A stretch of DNA of 6,437 nt from positions 1-6,437 of the forward strand of contig JALNYD010000164.1 of assembly GCA_023230025.1 (NCBI GenBank), read 5' to 3'. Shown here in pieces: positions 5,547 to 6,437 of the stretch. Each line of letters begins with the position of its first letter. Position 1 is the first letter of the stretch. Source of the DNA: Candidatus Cloacimonadota bacterium (lineage in GTDB: Bacteria > Cloacimonadota > Cloacimonadia > Cloacimonadales > Cloacimonadaceae). Made by a program: the position numbers and the translations under genes. The notes below the pieces were generated by a model, which worked only from the letters and a program-made list of their open reading frames with translations, was not told the DNA's origin and made no database searches.

Positions 5547-6437
5547 GACACTAAGATTGTTTTGGGCTGTGGAGCTGCAGTTTCTGTCTCCGATCCACAT
5601 AGGAAAAGGTAGCTCAGATGCATACATGGGAGCTGCTGAAGTCGTGCAGAATGGAGCAGGTGAATATGTGATCCCGGGCACCTCTCTGGCCGGACTCTTC
5701 TTTTCCGGAATGATGCTCTGTGCCAAGATAAATAAGGAAGATGCTTTGTTCAAGCGTCTTTTGCCTGATGATCAGAACACGGAAGCATCTCCCATCGTGT
5801 TTAGAACAGCCACCCTAAATCCCAAGGGTGATTACCTGAGAGACCGGGTGCGGATCAATCGAGAAACGAAAACGGCAGATGATAAGGCCAAGTTTAGCCA
5901 GTGGGAAGTGCTCCCCGAGAATACTACCGTCCTGATTGAGCTGGATAACGTCTCAAAGGGATCCAAGCGTCTTTCCGAGGAGGAAGTAGACCGGCTTAAG
6001 CAGTGGATCAGCCAGGTACTGGCCTCCTGGCACAAGGAAGGCTTCTTTATCGGCGCTCATTCCTCTGTGGGCAATGGCTTCACAAAAGTGGCGAAAGTCA
6101 AAATGAGCTCTTTGAACAAAGATAACTATCAGGCTTATCTCAGCACAGCCTCCAACGATACCCAGATTGTGGAAAAAATGCAAGGCACCGAGCTGGACCT
6201 GGCGACCATTGAATTCAATCCCTGCTTCAAGCGCAGATATAGACTTACCATAAAGACGGGTTTGCATGACCCGCTTTTAATCAAAGGTAACGTCTTCTAT
6301 CCCAGCAGGAAAAATCCTGAAACGGACGCAGCTTTCATCAATCGGGATGGCAGGCCATATATCCCCGGCTCATCCATTCGCGGAGCCATCAGCTCATTTA
6401 TGGAGAAATATCAGGTTCCGGACTGGGAAGGACTCAC
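5539..6437 (+). CDS. Multi-domain Cas7-like (Csm3-type) RAMP fusion, 3' end outside window
   Basis: Cas7-family subunits form the crRNA-binding backbone and, in type III, cut target RNA every six bases. The visible 299 complete codons encode two consecutive RAMP domains. Domain 1 (about 1-190) has LSPIHIGKG (16-24), YVIPGTSLAGLF (43-54), the RDRVRINRETKTAD stretch (101-114) typical of Csm3-like proteins, EVLP (123-126) and FIGAHSSVGNGF (170-181). Domain 2 begins near 232 with YRLTIKTGLHDPLLIKG (234-250) and YIPGSSIRGAI (274-284), and runs off the right edge. Aligning with the Csm3 IGxxD motif puts Glu34 at the catalytic Asp position in domain 1 and Asp263 in domain 2. Start: ATG 5539 behind CCGGAGG (5524-5530), inside the end of the previous gene. 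Two domains already seen means a Cas7-2x or longer fusion, as in III-D systems. Total length and domain number cannot be known here. Confidence 0.85.
   Translation, partial: MNKTLRLFWAVELQFLSPIHIGKGSSDAYMGAAEVVQNGAGEYVIPGTSLAGLFFSGMMLCAKINKEDALFKRLLPDDQNTEASPIVFRTATLNPKGDYLRDRVRINRETKTADDKAKFSQWEVLPENTTVLIELDNVSKGSKRLSEEEVDRLKQWISQVLASWHKEGFFIGAHSSVGNGFTKVAKVKMSSLNKDNYQAYLSTASNDTQIVEKMQGTELDLATIEFNPCFKRRYRLTIKTGLHDPLLIKGNVFYPSRKNPETDAAFINRDGRPYIPGSSIRGAISSFMEKYQVPDWEGL

Noticed and set aside
1897..6267. Minus-strand open frames beneath the cas genes
   Set aside because: They are shadows of long plus-strand genes with clear family motifs, and their products resemble nothing.
3417..6437. A type III-E Cas7-11 (gRAMP) single-chain effector
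   Set aside because: The RAMP domains are split over two genes and a GGDD-bearing Cas10 is present; III-E systems lack Cas10 and fuse all the Cas7 domains with Cas11 in one protein.

Overview
The window joins a housekeeping gene to the start of an accessory defence operon. On the minus strand, positions 1-1227 hold the N-terminal 409 codons of gyrB (DNA gyrase subunit B); the rest lies beyond the left edge. On the plus strand, from 1883 to the right edge, three tightly overlapping genes encode effector subunits of a type III CRISPR-Cas system. Base composition is moderate and balanced. The GyrB sequence is bacterial and has a generic, FCB-group/Cloacimonadota-like flavour, but I cannot place the organism with confidence from one partial housekeeping gene.

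The two units diverge from a 655-base non-coding region (1228-1882). The gyrB side has a Shine-Dalgarno site, a short leader hairpin and a promoter-like TTGACA box. The middle has a small GTTAGC/GCTAAC hairpin and a striking 30-bp perfect inverted repeat (1500-1529 / 1553-1582) next to what may be a decayed coding remnant or dispersed repeat. The cas side has a weak promoter candidate, a pair of near-identical CATGTAA..TTGCA direct repeats 34 nt apart, and a very strong AAGGAGGA ribosome binding site.

The cas operon starts with a compact 515-residue Cas10 that has no N-terminal HD nuclease domain but keeps an intact GGDD cyclase motif. Next comes a 709-residue Csx10-like protein (two RAMP folds plus a long helical tail). 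Last is a right-truncated protein with at least two fused Cas7-like RAMP domains. The genes overlap by 14 and 8 bp, so they are probably translationally coupled. Csx10 together with a multi-Cas7 fusion points to subtype III-D or a relative (inference). The expected biochemistry is RNA-guided target RNA cleavage by the Cas7 domains and cyclic oligoadenylate synthesis by Cas10. DNA cleavage by Cas10 itself is not expected, because the HD domain is absent. No CRISPR array, cas6, adaptation genes or CARF effector lies in the window; if present they would be to the right.
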